From Rhodomicrobium sp. R_RK_3 (GTDB taxonomy: Bacteria; Pseudomonadota; Alphaproteobacteria; Rhizobiales; Rhodomicrobiaceae), in the NCBI RefSeq assembly GCF_002198715.1, contig NZ_MWLK01000030.1, positions 1 to 64,000 of the forward strand: a stretch of 64,000 nt of DNA. The letters are read 5' to 3'. Made by a program: the position numbers and the translations under genes. Shown one piece after another: positions 46,979 to 56,649 of this stretch. Position 1 is the first letter of the stretch, and each line of letters begins with the position of its first letter. The notes below the pieces were generated by a model, which did not search any database, was not told where the DNA came from, and saw only the letters and a program-made list of their open reading frames with translations.

Positions 46979-47515
46979 ATGAACAAAGATAACAAAGACC
47001 ATCTGGACAAGGGGGAAAGGCAAATTGTTTCCTCCAGACATCTTGCGACAGAAAAGGGCTGGCAGCTTTCGGAATATGAGTACGGGCTTATCATGGCGTT
47101 TCACGCCTTCAGCCGCTGGATGACGCGCTGCATGGCGGCGGCCGGCAACCAGGAAATGAGCCCTCTGGATATCCTTGTTCTGCATCACGTCAACCACCGC
47201 GACCGCCAGAAGCGGCTCTCCGACATCTCCTTCCTGCTCAATGTCGAGGATGTGCACACGGTCAATTACGCGCTGAAGAAGCTGGTCAAATCCGGCCTGA
47301 TCGCCGGCGAGCGCAATGGCAAGGAAATCTTCTACAGCACCACCAAGACCGGCGTCGCGCTGTGCGAGACCTATCGCGAAGTGCGCGAGCAATGCCTGGT
47401 CGGCAGCCTGAAGACGATGGATTTCAACCCGGATGAATTGCGCCGCGTCGCCGGAATGCTCAGGACCCTGTCGGGCTTCTACGACCAGGCTTCGCGCTCT
47501 GCAGCCTCGCTTTAG
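46979..47515 (+). CDS. Winged-helix DNA-binding regulator (MarR-like)
   Basis: The 178-residue protein has a helical N-terminus and a winged helix at residues ~60-125: MSPLDILVLHHVNHRDRQKRLSDISFLLNVEDVHTVNYALKKLVKSGLIAGERNGKE, then FYSTTKTG. The helices on either side probably form the dimer. It resembles predicted MarR-like HTH proteins of alphaproteobacteria. Its targets are not visible in the neighbourhood. Confidence 0.8.
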   Translation: MNKDNKDHLDKGERQIVSSRHLATEKGWQLSEYEYGLIMAFHAFSRWMTRCMAAAGNQEMSPLDILVLHHVNHRDRQKRLSDISFLLNVEDVHTVNYALKKLVKSGLIAGERNGKEIFYSTTKTGVALCETYREVREQCLVGSLKTMDFNPDELRRVAGMLRTLSGFYDQASRSAASL

Positions 47516-47575
47516 GGCGAGACGCGGCTTGGTGTGCCGCGAGCTTAGAAGCCTCTCGAAACGCCGCCACGCCAG

Positions 47576-47599
47576 CCCTCTCCCCCCGCCGGGAGAGGG
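47576..47599. repeat. Palindromic repeat CCCTCTCCC...GGGAGAGGG
   Basis: A 9-bp perfect stem (CCCTCTCCC and GGGAGAGGG) with loop CCCGCC lies between convergent genes. The same stem type recurs at 51741 and 51831 in another convergent gap. It may act as a bidirectional terminator or be a dispersed repeat. Confidence 0.6.
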
Positions 47600-47641
47600 A
47601 GTTTGGCCGCGGCTGGAACTGGCGCATCCTTACTTCCGGCG

Positions 47642-49276
47642 CTAGATCGCATCCGCCGGCACGGGTTCAAGCAGCTTCTTGTTGGCGGAATAGTCGATCG
47701 GCGCGACGACGATCTGGACGCCGCCTTCCGCCATCGCCCGCCGCAGTGCGGGCGCCAGCTCTTCCGCCGAATTCACCCGCACGCCCTTGGCGCCATAGGC
47801 CTCGGCATAAGCGACGAATTCGGGGTTCTGGAAGGTCAGGCCGAAATCGGCAAAGCCTTCGGCTTCCTGCTTCCAGCGGATCATGCCGTAAGCGTTGTCC
47901 TCGATGATGAGCACCGTAAGGCTGACGCCGAGCCGGATCGCGGTCTCCAGCTCCTGCGAATTCATCATGAAGCCGCCATCGCCGCAGACGGCCACCACCT
48001 TGCGCTCGGGGTAGAGCAGCGCCGCCTCGATCGCGGCGGGCAGCCCTGCGCCCATGCTGGCCAGCGCATTGTCGAGCAGCAGCGTATTGGCGACATGGGT
48101 CCGGTAATTGCGCGCGAACCAGATCTTGTACATGCCGTTGTCGAGGCTGAGGATGCCGTCGTCCGGCAGCACCTTGCGCACGTCGGCGACCAGCCTTTGC
48201 GGGGCGATCGGGAAGCGCTCGTCGTCCGCGCCTTCGGCGATGCGCGCCCACAGCGCCTTGCGCTTCTCCAGCAGCGGGCCAACGTCGAAACGCGCGCCCT
48301 GCAGCCGCCGCGACAGCCGCGTCGCGCTGTCGCCGATATCGCCGACGACTTCGAGCTGCGGCCGGTAGATCATGTCGATATCGGCGATGTTGAAATCCAT
48401 ATGAATCACGGTCGGGCCGCTATCATGCATGATGAAAGGCGGCTTCTCGACCGTGTCATGGCCGATGGCCAGGATCATATCGGCCTTCTCGATGATGCGA
48501 TGGATGTAGTCGTCCTGCGACAGCGCCGCCGTGCCGAGGAACAGATGCGAGACGCCATCCACCGCGCCCTTGCCCATCTGGGTGTTGAAGACCGGAATGC
48601 CGAGCGAGGCGATGGCGGGCGACAGCACGCGGGAGAGGCCGGGCCGGTTCGCGCCGCCGCCGATCATCACCAGGGGATGCTTCGCCCGCAAGAGCAGTTG
48701 CGCCGCCGCTTCGATCGCCGCTTCCGGCGCGATGGGGTGATGATAGGGCGTCACCGGCACCAGCTCGTAATGCTCGACCTCCTGGGCGGCGATGTCCTCG
48801 GGCAGCTCCAGATGCACCGGGCCGGGGCGCTCTTCCTGCGCGATGCGGAAGGCGTCGCGGACCATGGTCGGGATATTGTGCGCGTCGATGATCTGCTTCG
48901 CCTGTTTTGTCAGCGGTTCCATCATGCCGACCGCGTCGATGATCTGGAAGCGGGCCTGCCGGCTTTGCAGGATCGGCTTCTGGCCGGTGATCATCAGCAT
49001 CGGCAGCCCGCCAAGCAGAGCGTAGGCCGCGCCGGTGACGAGGTTGGTCGCGCCCGGCCCGAGCGTCGAGAAGCAGACGCCCGGCTTGCCGGTCAGGCGG
49101 CCATAGGTGGCGGCCATGAAGGCGGCCGCCTGCTCATGCCGTGTCACCACCAGCTTGATGGATGAGGTGCGCAGGGATTCCAGGAAATCCAGGTTTTCCT
49201 CGCCGGGCAGGCCGAACACATAGTCGACGCCCTCATTTTCGAGCGCCCGCACCAGAATGTCGGAACCCTTGCTCAT
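47642..49276 (-). CDS. Acetolactate synthase-type ThDP enzyme
   Basis: The 544-residue protein has a complete ThDP fold: FGLPGEENLDFLE and TRHEQAAAFMA (catalytic Glu) in the Pyr domain, and CGDGGFMMNSQELETA with EDNAYGMIRWKQE in the PP domain. The absence of a small-subunit gene and the YGMIRWKQ block fit catabolic acetolactate-synthase-like enzymes. Its gene is followed upstream on the same strand by an aldehyde dehydrogenase. Pyruvate is the likely donor; the physiological product is uncertain. Confidence 0.83.
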   Translation of the reverse strand: MSKGSDILVRALENEGVDYVFGLPGEENLDFLESLRTSSIKLVVTRHEQAAAFMAATYGRLTGKPGVCFSTLGPGATNLVTGAAYALLGGLPMLMITGQKPILQSRQARFQIIDAVGMMEPLTKQAKQIIDAHNIPTMVRDAFRIAQEERPGPVHLELPEDIAAQEVEHYELVPVTPYHHPIAPEAAIEAAAQLLLRAKHPLVMIGGGANRPGLSRVLSPAIASLGIPVFNTQMGKGAVDGVSHLFLGTAALSQDDYIHRIIEKADMILAIGHDTVEKPPFIMHDSGPTVIHMDFNIADIDMIYRPQLEVVGDIGDSATRLSRRLQGARFDVGPLLEKRKALWARIAEGADDERFPIAPQRLVADVRKVLPDDGILSLDNGMYKIWFARNYRTHVANTLLLDNALASMGAGLPAAIEAALLYPERKVVAVCGDGGFMMNSQELETAIRLGVSLTVLIIEDNAYGMIRWKQEAEGFADFGLTFQNPEFVAYAEAYGAKGVRVNSAEELAPALRRAMAEGGVQIVVAPIDYSANKKLLEPVPADAI

Positions 49277-49311
49277 GGCTTACCCTTTTTGTCGTTGCCC
49301 GGAGAGGCGGA

Positions 49312-50682
49312 TCAGTTCGCGATGAACACCGTCTTGATGTTCACGAATTCCTTGATGCCGTAATGCGACAGCTCGCGTCCATAGCCGCTATGCTTGATGC
49401 CGCCGAAGGGCAGTTTTGGATGCGAGGCGACCTGGGCGTTGACGAACACGGACCCCGCCTCGATGAATTCCGCCGCCAGCCTTTCGCCGCGCGCCAGATC
49501 CGGCGTGATGACGCCGCCGCCGAGACCGAAATTGCTGTCATTGGCGATGCGGATGGCGTCGGCCTCGTCTTCCGCCACGATCACCGCCGCGACCGGGCCG
49601 AACAGTTCTTCGTCATGCGCGGGCATGCCCTTGACGACGTCGGTGAGGACCGTCGGCGGATAATAGGCGCCGGGGCCGTCGGGAATCTTGCCGCCGCAGA
49701 GGACACGTGCGCCCTTGTCGATACTGGCCTCGACCTGCTTGTGCAGATCCTCGCGCAGATCGTGGCGCGCCAGCGGGCCGACTTCGGTCGCCGCGTCCAT
49801 CGGGTCGCCCATCTTGGCGGCCTGCATCTTGGCGACGAAGGCTTGCTCGAACTGGTCGCGCAGGGATTCGATGACGATGAAGCGCTTGCCCGCGATGCAG
49901 CTCTGGCCGGAATTCACCAGCCGCGCCTTGGTGCAGATTGCCGCCGCCTTTTCCACATCGGCGTCCTCGAGCACCAGATAGGGGTCGCTGCCGCCGAGCT
50001 CGAGCACGGCTTTCTTCAGCACCTCGCCCGCCTTCCGCGCGACGGAGCGGCCGGCGCCCTCGCTGCCGGTCAACGTAACGGCGCGAACCTTGGGATGTTC
50101 GATCAGGCCGTCGATGGCCTTGCTGCCGATTAGCAAAGCGCGGAACAGGTCCTTCGGGAATCCGGCGTCGCGCATCACCTCTTCGATGGCCAGGGCGCAG
50201 CCCGGCACGTTCGAGGCGTGTTTCAGCACGCCCGCATTGCCCGCCATGATGCCGGGCGCGATGAAGCGGAAGACCTGCCAGAACGGGAAATTCCACGGCA
50301 TGATCGCCAGCACGACCCCGAGCGGCTGAAAGGTGACGAAGCTTTTCGCCCCGTCCATGGGGACAGGTTCGCGGGCGAGGAATTCTTCAGCATGATCGGC
50401 GAAATATTCGCAAGCACTGGCGCATTTCTCCACCTCCGCGACACCGCCGGTGATCGGCTTGCCCATCTCCTGCGTCATCAGCCTGGCATAGTCCTGCGCC
50501 CGGTCGTGCAGAATCTGCGCCGCCTTTCGCATCGGCACGGCGCGCTCAGCAAAGCTCAGGCGGCGCCAGTCATGGAATGCGCGGTCGGCCGCCTCAACCA
50601 TGGCAATAGCATCTGCGGCGCTGGTTTCCTCATATTCGGCGACCAGTTCGCCGGTCGCGGGATTGATGGCTTTCATCGTCAC
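49312..50682 (-). CDS. NAD(P)-dependent aldehyde dehydrogenase (succinate-semialdehyde type)
   Basis: The 456-residue protein starts at GTG 50682 (GGAGG 6 bp upstream) or ATG 50676. MPWNFPFWQVFRF, LTGSEGAGRSVA, LELGGSDPYLVLEDAD (catalytic Glu) and NSGQSCIAGKRFIV (catalytic Cys) are the family motifs. It resembles the GabD/Sad group, which oxidises succinate semialdehyde. It lies upstream of the acetolactate-synthase-type gene with a 35-bp gap and is probably co-transcribed with it. Confidence 0.87.
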   Translation of the reverse strand: MTMKAINPATGELVAEYEETSAADAIAMVEAADRAFHDWRRLSFAERAVPMRKAAQILHDRAQDYARLMTQEMGKPITGGVAEVEKCASACEYFADHAEEFLAREPVPMDGAKSFVTFQPLGVVLAIMPWNFPFWQVFRFIAPGIMAGNAGVLKHASNVPGCALAIEEVMRDAGFPKDLFRALLIGSKAIDGLIEHPKVRAVTLTGSEGAGRSVARKAGEVLKKAVLELGGSDPYLVLEDADVEKAAAICTKARLVNSGQSCIAGKRFIVIESLRDQFEQAFVAKMQAAKMGDPMDAATEVGPLARHDLREDLHKQVEASIDKGARVLCGGKIPDGPGAYYPPTVLTDVVKGMPAHDEELFGPVAAVIVAEDEADAIRIANDSNFGLGGGVITPDLARGERLAAEFIEAGSVFVNAQVASHPKLPFGGIKHSGYGRELSHYGIKEFVNIKTVFIAN

Positions 50683-50936
50683 GGCACACCTCCAGGCCTA
50701 TAACGGCCAGCGTTTGGAAACTCCTACCCCTGGTTCAGGCCAGTCTAGCACCTCAACCGGCGACCTATGAGATAGTTTCCCGGCCCCCTGGCCGCAACCG
50801 GAGCGGGAAAGCCATGAGTCATGCGCGTTGTGCTGGGGTTTCTGCCGCACCATACCCTCCGAAAAGCTGTTGGACCATTGCCCGCGCGATTCCTAAAATG
50901 GGCACTGACAAAAATCACGGCATCGGGAGAGACGCT

Positions 50937-51671
50937 TTGGCTAGGCTTGCAGGGAAGACAGTTTTGATTACGGCGGCGGCGCAGGGCATCGGCCGCGCTT
51001 GCGCCGAGGCGAGCGCCCGGGAAGGCGCGCGGGTGATCGCCACCGACATCAACACGGCGGTGCTCGACGAATTGCGCGCCGTGCCGGGCATCGAGACCCG
51101 GCGGCTGGATGTGCTCGATCAGGCGGCCATCGCGGCGCTGCCGGGTGAGATCGGCAAGGTCGACGCGCTGCTGAACGTCGCCGGCTATGTGCATTCCGGC
51201 TCGATCCTGGAATGCAGCGACGAGGATTGGGACTTCGCCTTCGCGCTGAACGTCCGCTCGATGTCACGGATGATCAAGGCGTTCCTGCCGGGCATGCTCG
51301 ACCAGGGGCGCGGATCGATCGTCAACATGTCGTCGGTCGTCGGCATCGCCGGCGTGCCGAACCGCTATGTCTACAGCGCGACCAAGGCCGCCGTGGTCGG
51401 CATCACCAAATCCGTCGCCGCCGATTTCGTGAAACGCGGCATCCGCTCGAACGCCATCTGCCCCGGCACCATCGAATCGCCCTCGCTGGAGGAGCGGCTG
51501 AAGGCGACCGGCGATTACGATGCCGCCCGCGCCGCCTTCATCGCGCGCCAGCCCATCGGGCGGCTCGGCACGCCGCAGGAGATCGCCGAAGTCGCGGTCT
51601 ATCTGGCGAGCGACCTCGCAGGCTACACGACCGGGCAGACCTTCGCCATCGATGGCGGGTGGACGTTGTAA
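50937..51671 (+). CDS. Short-chain dehydrogenase/reductase
   Basis: The TTG at 50937, after GGGAGAGACGC, starts an SDR of 244 residues (ARLAGKTVLITAAAQGIGRA). The cofactor motif is TAAAQGIG, with Asp following the second strand (IATDIN), which suggests NAD. NVAG, SSVVG with the catalytic Ser and YSATKAAVVG (Tyr, Lys) are present. It resembles 3-hydroxybutyrate dehydrogenase type 2 and 2-keto-3-deoxy-L-fuconate dehydrogenases. An upstream ATG at 50898 is less likely. Confidence 0.85.
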   Translation: MARLAGKTVLITAAAQGIGRACAEASAREGARVIATDINTAVLDELRAVPGIETRRLDVLDQAAIAALPGEIGKVDALLNVAGYVHSGSILECSDEDWDFAFALNVRSMSRMIKAFLPGMLDQGRGSIVNMSSVVGIAGVPNRYVYSATKAAVVGITKSVAADFVKRGIRSNAICPGTIESPSLEERLKATGDYDAARAAFIARQPIGRLGTPQEIAEVAVYLASDLAGYTTGQTFAIDGGWTL

Positions 51672-51740
51672 AGCGGGACTGCATTACAGATCGCGTCCAG
51701 CGCCGCGATGATTCGCGTGGCAAAAACCGGCCGCAGCCTT

Positions 51741-51848
51741 GCCCTCTCCCTTGGGGAGAGGGCGGCGCGCGAAGCGTGCCGGGCGAGGGGGTGCTGGTTC
51801 TCAATTGAGTCACGAACCCCTCAACCCAGACCTCTCCCAAGGGAGAGG
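51741..51848. repeat. Pair of CCTCTCCC palindromes between convergent genes
   Basis: The first hairpin is GCCCTCTCC...GGAGAGGGC (51741-51762) and the second CCTCTCCC-AA-GGGAGAGG (51831-51848). Between them is GGCGCGCGAAGCGTGCCGGGCGAGGGGG, an element seen in many alphaproteobacterial genomes. The pair lies between the SDR and RND genes, which converge, so it may stop transcription from both sides. Confidence 0.65.
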
Positions 51849-51882
51849 GAGTCTCGCTGCGGTCATCGGCCCTGAAGCTCGA

Positions 51883-54800
51883 TCATTCCGCCGCCGTCGC
51901 AATCGCGTGCTGCGGCATGGGCAGCATCGGCGCTTCCTCCGCCTCTTCGCTCGCTGACGGCTTTACCCGGAACCAGATCGCGTAGAGCGCGGGCAAGAAC
52001 ACCAGGATCAGCACCGTGCCGATGGCCGTGCCGCCGATCAGCGTGTAGGCGAGCGAGCCCCAGAACACCGAATGCGTCAGCGGGATGAAGGCCAGCACCG
52101 CCGCGACCGCCGTCAGGATCACCGGGCGGGCGCGCTGCACGGTCGCCTCGACCACGGCGTGATAGGGGTCGAGACCGTCAGCCTCGTTGGTGTGGATCTG
52201 GCCGATCAGGATCAGCGTGTTGCGCATCAGGATGCCGGCGAGGCCGATCATGGCCAGGATGGCGTTGAAGCCGAAGGGCTGGTGGAAGATTAACAGGATC
52301 GGCACGGCGCCGACGAGGCCGAGCGGGGCCGTCAGCATCACCATGGCGGTCGCCGAGAAGGAGCGGACCTGCACCATGATGATGACCAACATCAGCGTCA
52401 GCATGATCGGGAACACCGCCGCCAGCGCGACATTGGCCTTCACCGATTCCTCGATCGAGCCGCCCATCTCGATGTGATAGCCCTGCGGCAGCTTGGCGAT
52501 CAGCGGCTGCAGCGCCGTCATGATTGCCGCCGAGACTTCCGGCGGCTGCTGCGCCTCATCGATGTCGCTGCGCACGGCGATGGTCGGCACGCGGTCGCGG
52601 CGCCGGAGCAGCGGGTCCTCCATCCGGATCTCGGTATGGCCGATCTGGTCGAGCGGGATCATGTGGCCGTCGCGCGAGGTCAGGGTGAAATTGGCGATGC
52701 GGGCCGGATCGAGCCGTTCGGCGCCGGAGCTGCGCGCCACGACGTCGACGGTGCGGATGTCCTCGCGCACCTGGGTCACGGCGACGCCGGTCAACAGGAA
52801 CTGCAATTGCTGCGCCGCCTCGGCGGGCGAGAGGCCGATCAGCCGCAGCCGGTCATGATCGAGCACGAAGCGGACGGTCGGCGCGCGCTGGCCCCAATCC
52901 TGGTTGACGTCGCGCGTGTCCGGATTGGCGCGCATCACCTTCTGCACGTCATTCGCGATGTCGCGCAGCAGGGTAGCGTCCGGGCCCATGATGCGGAACT
53001 CGACCGGGAAGGGCGTATAGGGGCCGAAGACGATCTGGGTGACGCGCAGCCGCGCTTCCGGCGCCAGCCCTTCGGCGATGCGCTGGCGCAGCCGCAGCTT
53101 GAGCGTTTCGCGGGTCTCGGCATCCGGCGTCAGCACGACGATCTTGGCGAAGGACGGATCGGGCAGCTCCGGCGCCATGGCGAGGAAGAAGCGCGGTGCG
53201 CCCTGGCCGATATAACTGGTGACGATCTGCGATTCCGGCTGCTGGCGCAGCCATGCCTCGACCTTCGCGGCGGCGTCCGAGGTGACCTCGATGCTGGTGC
53301 CTTCCGGCATCCGCACTTCGACCATCACTTCCGGCCGGTCCGAGATCGGGAAGAACTGCTTCTTGACCGCGCCGAGGCCGACAACCGCAGTCGCAAATGC
53401 CGCGACGACGCAAAGCGCGACGAAGATTTTGTGGCGCACGGACCAGGAGATGATCGCGCGCAGGCGGCGGTAATTCGGGGTGTCGTAGATCGCCGCGTGG
53501 CCGCCGGGGATGGCCTTGATCTCGGGCAGCAGCTTCACGCCGAGATAGGGCGTGAAGGCGACGGCGACGATCCATGAGGCGATCAGCGCGAAGCCGACGA
53601 TCCAGAAGATGTTGCCGGCATATTCGCCCGCCGAGGATTTCGCGAAGCCGACCGGCATCAGGCCGACCACGGTCAGCAGCGTGCCCGAGAGCATCGGCGC
53701 GGCGGTGTGGCTCCAGGCATAGGCGGCGGCGCTGATGCGGTCCATGCCCTCCTCCATCTTCACCACCATGACTTCGATGGCGATGATGGCGTCGTCGACG
53801 AGGAGGCCGAGGGCGAGGATCAGCGCGCCGAGCGTGATGCGGTCGAAGAAGCGCCCGGTGGTCAGCATGATGACGAAGACGGCGGCGAGCGTCAGCGGCA
53901 CGGCGGCCGCGACGACGATGCCGACCCGCCAGCCCAGACTTAGCAGGCTGACCAGCAGCACGACGCCGAGCGCCATGAAGAACTTGACCATGAATTCATC
54001 GACGGCGCCGGTGATGTTGACCGCCTGATCGGTGATCTTGTTCAGGCTGATGCCGAGCGGCAGGGTGGACGCGATCTTGGCGGTCTCGGCTTCCAGCGCC
54101 CGGCCGAGATCGAGGCCGTTCCAGCCTTCCTGCATGACGACGCCGAGCACGATGGCCGGATCGCCCTGATGGCGGATCAGGAAGGTCGCGGGGTCTTCGT
54201 AGCCCCGGCGCAGCTCTGCGACGTCGGACAGTTTCAGCGTGCGCCCGCCCGCCACGATGGGCGTGTCGGCGATCTTCTGCAACTCGTCATAGGCGCCGTC
54301 GAGACGCACGAAGACCTGCGGGCCCTTGGCGTCGATCGAGCCGGCCGGGGTGACAGCGTTCTGGCGCTGCAGCGCCATGAAGATGTCCTGGGCGCTGACG
54401 CCGAGCGTCGCGAGGCGCGGATAGGAGAATTCGACGAAGATGCGCTCCGGCCGCTCGCCGAGAATGTTGACCTTCTTCACGCCCGGGACATGCAGCAATT
54501 GCTGGCGGATGGTCTCGGCCTGCCGGGTCAGCAGGCGCGGAGCCATGCCGCGCGCCTTCAGGGCGTAGAGCGCGAAGGTGACGTCGGAATATTCGTCGTT
54601 GACGAAGGGGCCGATGGCGCCGGAGGGCAGGTTGCGCGCCTCGTCGCCGAGCTTTTTGCGGGCCTGATAGAATTCCTCCTGCACGTCGCCCGGAGGCGTC
54701 GAATCCTTCAGCGTCAGCGTCATGAAGGCGAGGCCGGGGCGTGTCATGGTCTCGACGCGGTCGTACCAGCGCAGCTCCTGCAGCCGCTTCTCGAGCGGCT

Positions 54801-55002
54801 CGACGACAAGGTCCTGCATTTCCTGCGCGGTCGCGCCGGGCCATGCGGTGGTCACCGTGAGCACCTTGACGGTGAAGGCGGGGTCTTCCGCGCGTCCCAG
54901 CTTGTTGAAGGCGAAAACGCCGGCGCAGGCGATGGTGATGATGAGGAACAGGGTGACGGCGCGTTCGCGGACCGCCAGAGCCGAGAGGTTGAAGCCGCTC
55001 AT
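51883..55002 (-). CDS. RND efflux pump inner-membrane permease
   Basis: With ATG at 55002, overlapping the adaptor stop (ATGA), the protein has 1039 residues. It has the RND architecture: a first membrane segment (AVTLFLIITIACAGVFAF), a periplasmic porter domain (ATAQEMQDLVVEPLEKRLQEL), a central block of membrane helices with the proton-relay acids in LGLLVDDAIIAIEV, a second porter domain, and the C-terminal helices. It resembles HAE1/TriC-type drug pumps. It works with the adaptor encoded just upstream; an outer-membrane channel gene is not in the window. Confidence 0.9.
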   Translation of the reverse strand: MSGFNLSALAVRERAVTLFLIITIACAGVFAFNKLGRAEDPAFTVKVLTVTTAWPGATAQEMQDLVVEPLEKRLQELRWYDRVETMTRPGLAFMTLTLKDSTPPGDVQEEFYQARKKLGDEARNLPSGAIGPFVNDEYSDVTFALYALKARGMAPRLLTRQAETIRQQLLHVPGVKKVNILGERPERIFVEFSYPRLATLGVSAQDIFMALQRQNAVTPAGSIDAKGPQVFVRLDGAYDELQKIADTPIVAGGRTLKLSDVAELRRGYEDPATFLIRHQGDPAIVLGVVMQEGWNGLDLGRALEAETAKIASTLPLGISLNKITDQAVNITGAVDEFMVKFFMALGVVLLVSLLSLGWRVGIVVAAAVPLTLAAVFVIMLTTGRFFDRITLGALILALGLLVDDAIIAIEVMVVKMEEGMDRISAAAYAWSHTAAPMLSGTLLTVVGLMPVGFAKSSAGEYAGNIFWIVGFALIASWIVAVAFTPYLGVKLLPEIKAIPGGHAAIYDTPNYRRLRAIISWSVRHKIFVALCVVAAFATAVVGLGAVKKQFFPISDRPEVMVEVRMPEGTSIEVTSDAAAKVEAWLRQQPESQIVTSYIGQGAPRFFLAMAPELPDPSFAKIVVLTPDAETRETLKLRLRQRIAEGLAPEARLRVTQIVFGPYTPFPVEFRIMGPDATLLRDIANDVQKVMRANPDTRDVNQDWGQRAPTVRFVLDHDRLRLIGLSPAEAAQQLQFLLTGVAVTQVREDIRTVDVVARSSGAERLDPARIANFTLTSRDGHMIPLDQIGHTEIRMEDPLLRRRDRVPTIAVRSDIDEAQQPPEVSAAIMTALQPLIAKLPQGYHIEMGGSIEESVKANVALAAVFPIMLTLMLVIIMVQVRSFSATAMVMLTAPLGLVGAVPILLIFHQPFGFNAILAMIGLAGILMRNTLILIGQIHTNEADGLDPYHAVVEATVQRARPVILTAVAAVLAFIPLTHSVFWGSLAYTLIGGTAIGTVLILVFLPALYAIWFRVKPSASEEAEEAPMLPMPQHAIATAAE

Positions 55003-56114
55003 CGGGCTGCCGTCCGTGCGCCGTCGACGCGCACTTTGGCATCGGAATGCAGGAGATGCGCGCCGAGCGCCACCACCTGCTCGCCGGATTTGACGCCGGT
55101 GACGATGGCGGTCTCCTGGGCAAGCCGTTCGACCTTCACGGGCCTGAACGATACCGAGGTTCCCCCCGGATCGAGCACCCAAACGCCACTCGCCTTGCCG
55201 TCATCGAGCAGGGCGCCGAGCGGAACTTCGGAGGCCTCGGAGGCGCCATCGCGGGCGATCCAGACGGTGACGGTTGCCCCGAGCGGGGCGCGCGCGGCCT
55301 CGCCGTCCAGCACGTAGCGTGCCTCATAGGTGCGGGTCGCCGGGTCGGCGGCGTCGGACAGCTCGCGCAGCCGGGCCGGCGAGCGGATCGTGGTCGTGGT
55401 TCCGTAAACCGTCGCCTCGGCACGCGAGCCGAGCTTCGGGCGCATCGTCTCCGGCAGGTCGACGCTCGCCTCGCGGGCACCGGCCTTGGCCAGCCTGACG
55501 ACGGTCTGCCCTGCGGCCACGACCTGACCCGGCTCGGCGAGGGTTTCAACGACGGTGCCGTCGACATCGGCGGGGAGCACGGAATATCCGGCCTCATTGC
55601 GCGCGACCTCGGCCTGCGCCTCGGCGGCGGACAATTGCCCGTTGGCATTGTCGAGCGCGGCCTTGGCCTGGTCATAGCGCTGGGCGGTGACCCAGCCTTC
55701 CTTGACCAGCTTGGCGTAGCGCTTCTCGTCGGCGGCGGCCTGGACGGCGAGCGCCCGTGCTGCTGCTGCCGTGTTCTCCCGGGCGGCCAAAGCGAGATTG
55801 AGATCCGTGCGATCGATGCGCATTAGCGGCTGCCCGGCCTTGACGGTCTGGCCGACCTCGACATAGCGCTCGAGCACCTTTCCGGCGACGCGAAAGCCGA
55901 GATTGCTCTGCACCCGCGCCGAAATGAGGCCGGTAAACGTCCGCTCGGACGCCGTCGCCGGCTTGACCACCGCGACCTCGACGAGCTGCGCCTCCTGGCG
56001 CGGGTCCGGCTGGGCCTCGTGACTTGCGCCGAATGTCACGACGGCGGCCGAAACCAGCCCGATGGCGGCGGCCGCGGCGGCGGCAGAGATGATGATCGTC
56101 CGTTTGGATGTCAT
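54999..56114 (-). CDS. RND efflux periplasmic adaptor (membrane fusion protein)
   Basis: The ATG at 56114 gives 371 residues. An N-terminal membrane anchor (TIIISAAAAAAAIGLVSAAVV) is followed by the barrel-sandwich half GLISARVQSNLGFRVAGKVLERYVEVGQTVKAGQPLMRI, a coiled-coil hairpin, and the second half VDGTVVETLAEPGQVVAAGQ. The C-terminal part has IVTGVKSGEQVVALGAHLL. It bridges the RND permease and an outer-membrane channel. It is 46 bp after the MarR gene. Confidence 0.9.
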   Translation of the reverse strand: MTSKRTIIISAAAAAAAIGLVSAAVVTFGASHEAQPDPRQEAQLVEVAVVKPATASERTFTGLISARVQSNLGFRVAGKVLERYVEVGQTVKAGQPLMRIDRTDLNLALAARENTAAAARALAVQAAADEKRYAKLVKEGWVTAQRYDQAKAALDNANGQLSAAEAQAEVARNEAGYSVLPADVDGTVVETLAEPGQVVAAGQTVVRLAKAGAREASVDLPETMRPKLGSRAEATVYGTTTTIRSPARLRELSDAADPATRTYEARYVLDGEAARAPLGATVTVWIARDGASEASEVPLGALLDDGKASGVWVLDPGGTSVSFRPVKVERLAQETAIVTGVKSGEQVVALGAHLLHSDAKVRVDGARTAAR

Positions 56115-56160
56115 GGCAAGCCTGTCTTCTACGCTCGAATTGCTGTGGCCGGATGTCTGC

Positions 56161-56649
56161 CTATTTGCTGCGGCGCGATCCCTGGAGGGGGGCCGACCGC
56201 GTGATGGTTCCCAGGGCGGCGCGGAGTTCGGCGGGCGCCTGGCCGCCGAGCTTGGCCTCGACCGCGTCATTGGCGCGGCGCCAGTAGGGCTCGGCCCTGG
56301 CAAGGATGGCGCGGCCGGCATCGGTCAGCAGGATGCGCCGGATGCGCGCGTCCTTCTGGTCGGGCCGGATCTCCAGGAAACCGCGCCGCTCCAGAGGTTT
56401 GACGTTCCGGGTCGTAGTGGTGCGGTCCATGCCGAGCAGCTCGGCCAGCCCGTTCACCGTCGAATCGGGCGAGGCCATCAGCGTGGCGAGCATCGAGAAC
56501 TGCCAGTTGGTCAACCCGACCGGGCGCAGCGCCAGGTCGAAATGCCGGCCGATGGCCCGGCTCGCCCTCTGGATATGCAGACACATGCATGTGTCCTTCA
56601 TCCGCTGCAGCGAGTCCGGGCTCAGGCAAGGTGTTGGTTCGTCTGTCAT
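56161..56649 (-). CDS. MarR-family transcriptional regulator
   Basis: The 162-residue protein has the MarR winged helix: LTNWQFSMLATLMASPDSTVNGLAELLGMDRTTTTRNVKPLERRGFLEIRPDQKDARIRRILLTDAG. CMCLHIQRASRAIGRHFD is the N-terminal dimer helix; its two Cys could sense oxidants or electrophiles. As the first gene of the marR-adaptor-permease operon it probably represses that operon. A partial palindrome just upstream is a candidate operator. Confidence 0.88.
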   Translation of the reverse strand: MTDEPTPCLSPDSLQRMKDTCMCLHIQRASRAIGRHFDLALRPVGLTNWQFSMLATLMASPDSTVNGLAELLGMDRTTTTRNVKPLERRGFLEIRPDQKDARIRRILLTDAGRAILARAEPYWRRANDAVEAKLGGQAPAELRAALGTITRSAPLQGSRRSK

